Under the pieces are notes generated by a model. That model saw only the letters and a program-made list of their open reading frames with translations, was not told the origin of the DNA and did no database searches. This document shows positions 63,274-64,000 of a DNA stretch of 64,000 nucleotides, in pieces. The first letter of the stretch is position 1; each line of letters begins with the position of its first letter. Location: assembly GCA_031216915.1 (NCBI GenBank), contig CM062290.1, positions 382,708,718 to 382,772,717 on the forward strand, written 5' to 3'. A program made the position numbers and the translations under genes. The DNA comes from Pictodentalium vernedei. Taxonomy: Eukaryota > Mollusca > Scaphopoda > Dentaliida > Dentaliidae.

Positions 63274-64000
63274 TTAGAGATGTTGTGTACCAAATACGAA
63301 AGCATTCTGACTGGTGGATCTGAAGAAGATTGTTTTTAAAAAAACTTCCCATATAGCCCTAAGTTAAAATTGGAGCTACTAAAGGAAGCCCATATATTAA
63401 CATTGGGACTTGGTTTGAACAATCCTGAATCTGACCATCATAACAATGAGGGTACCAAACATTAAAAATTCTGACTCGTGGTTCTGAAGAAGATTTCTAA
63501 AGAAAATTCCCCATAGAATTTGGGCTCCTGCATTGAGTCCAAATATGAACCAATGGGCTTCATTTTAACAAACTTGTATCTGACCCCTCTGTGGATGCTG
63601 TATACCAAATATCAAAAGATTCTGAACATTGGTTCTGAGAAAAGATTTTCTAAAATGTTTGCTAAAATGCTGTGCCAACATTATTCTGATGCCCTCTGCA
63701 GAACTCCCTAACAACAACAGAGGGCATTTTTTTTTACCATTCAATTCTACTGGTCCTAAGGATGCTTCATACCACATAACAGTTCTCTGTTCCAAGTGGT
63801 TTGGGAAACACGGGAGTTTGAAAATATTTCTATTTTTTGCTCTTAGGGTTCCCATTGGGATGCAGGGGGGTTTTTTTGCATGAGGCAAGTACATGTACTT
63901 ATGACCCAATATTACCACATACTGAATTTCATTCAAATCGGACCATCAGTTCGGAAAATAGAAATTTTGGGTGGTACCAATATTTGCCATTACAAAGCCA
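62701..64000 (+). repeat. Third stretch of the dispersed module, runs off the window
   Basis: Again GGCTCCCATAGGGAGCCCAA, GATTTGAACGAAGTTGAATC, ATACCAAATATGAAAGCATT and similar blocks. It contains a 32-base poly-C run at about 63242-63273 and a final block with ACTTATGACCCAATATTACC and GTTCGGAAAATAGAAATTTT, as in the other arrays. No gene is seen. Confidence 0.75.

Noticed and set aside
1-64000. CRISPR arrays, rRNA genes, LTR retrotransposons
   Set aside because: No spaced short repeats of CRISPR type, no rRNA signatures, and no LTR pairs or reverse transcriptase motifs were seen; the only integrase belongs to the Maverick.

Overview
The window looks like a repeat-rich nuclear genome segment from an aquatic invertebrate, most likely a bivalve or related mollusc. 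The reasons are its noncoding, AT-rich sequence, tRNA-headed SINEs, several families of short TIR elements with TA or TTAA target sites, long foldback elements, and (55.5-64 kb) a dispersed module that ends in a GGACGG-rich stretch followed by CAGGTGAGCTAAAA, a style I associate with bivalve genomes. The taxonomic call is an inference of moderate confidence. No ribosomal RNA, functional tRNA, CRISPR array or bacterial operon was seen.

Layout. (1) 99-13484: a head-to-tail array of a 4159-bp unit (3.2 near-identical copies). Its right edge cuts through an exon of a minus-strand host gene (13172-14092), so each unit carries a 3' exon fragment with a splice donor. (2) 14.1-35.6 kb: noncoding DNA filled with MITEs, hairpin elements, SINEs and microsatellites, plus a decayed virus-like gene remnant around 29.6-30.8 kb, an open reading frame at 31.4-31.8 kb and a promoter-like motif cluster at 28.5-28.7 kb. 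(3) 35632-53951: a structurally complete 18.3-kb Maverick/Polinton (polintovirus/adintovirus-like) element with about 480-bp terminal inverted repeats, AG...CT termini and a perfect 6-bp target-site duplication (CTGGCC). (4) 53.96-64 kb: foldback elements and arrays of a 145-185-bp dispersed module.

The Maverick has a left plus-strand block: a small Cys/His protein, a membrane protein, a zinc-ribbon/phospholipase A2/integrase polyprotein, a candidate major capsid protein and a CARD-domain protein. It then has a minus-strand block: a tail-fibre-like protein, an adenain-type protease, a protein-primed family B DNA polymerase with an N-terminal SAP domain, and a BIR-RING inhibitor-of-apoptosis protein. 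Next come one plus-strand unknown gene, a minus-strand unknown gene and the minus-strand virion block: pX-like protein, penton-like minor capsid protein, packaging ATPase and two probable structural proteins. Together these cover integration, replication, capsid assembly and packaging, virion maturation and interference with host cell death.

The element is probably no longer autonomous. The polymerase has nine in-frame stops and a frameshift, the protease a stop and a frameshift, the penton and fibre one stop each, and the capsid gene a frameshift. Nine of the twelve stops are TGA, as expected if CGA codons decayed by CpG deamination. The CARD, IAP, ATPase, pX-like and several other genes remain open.

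The most interesting points are: a CARD protein and an IAP in the same element; a promoter/leader module shared by the polymerase, the IAP and an unknown gene; the same hairpin stem at both convergent gene junctions; and the in-frame zinc-ribbon/PLA2/integrase arrangement.
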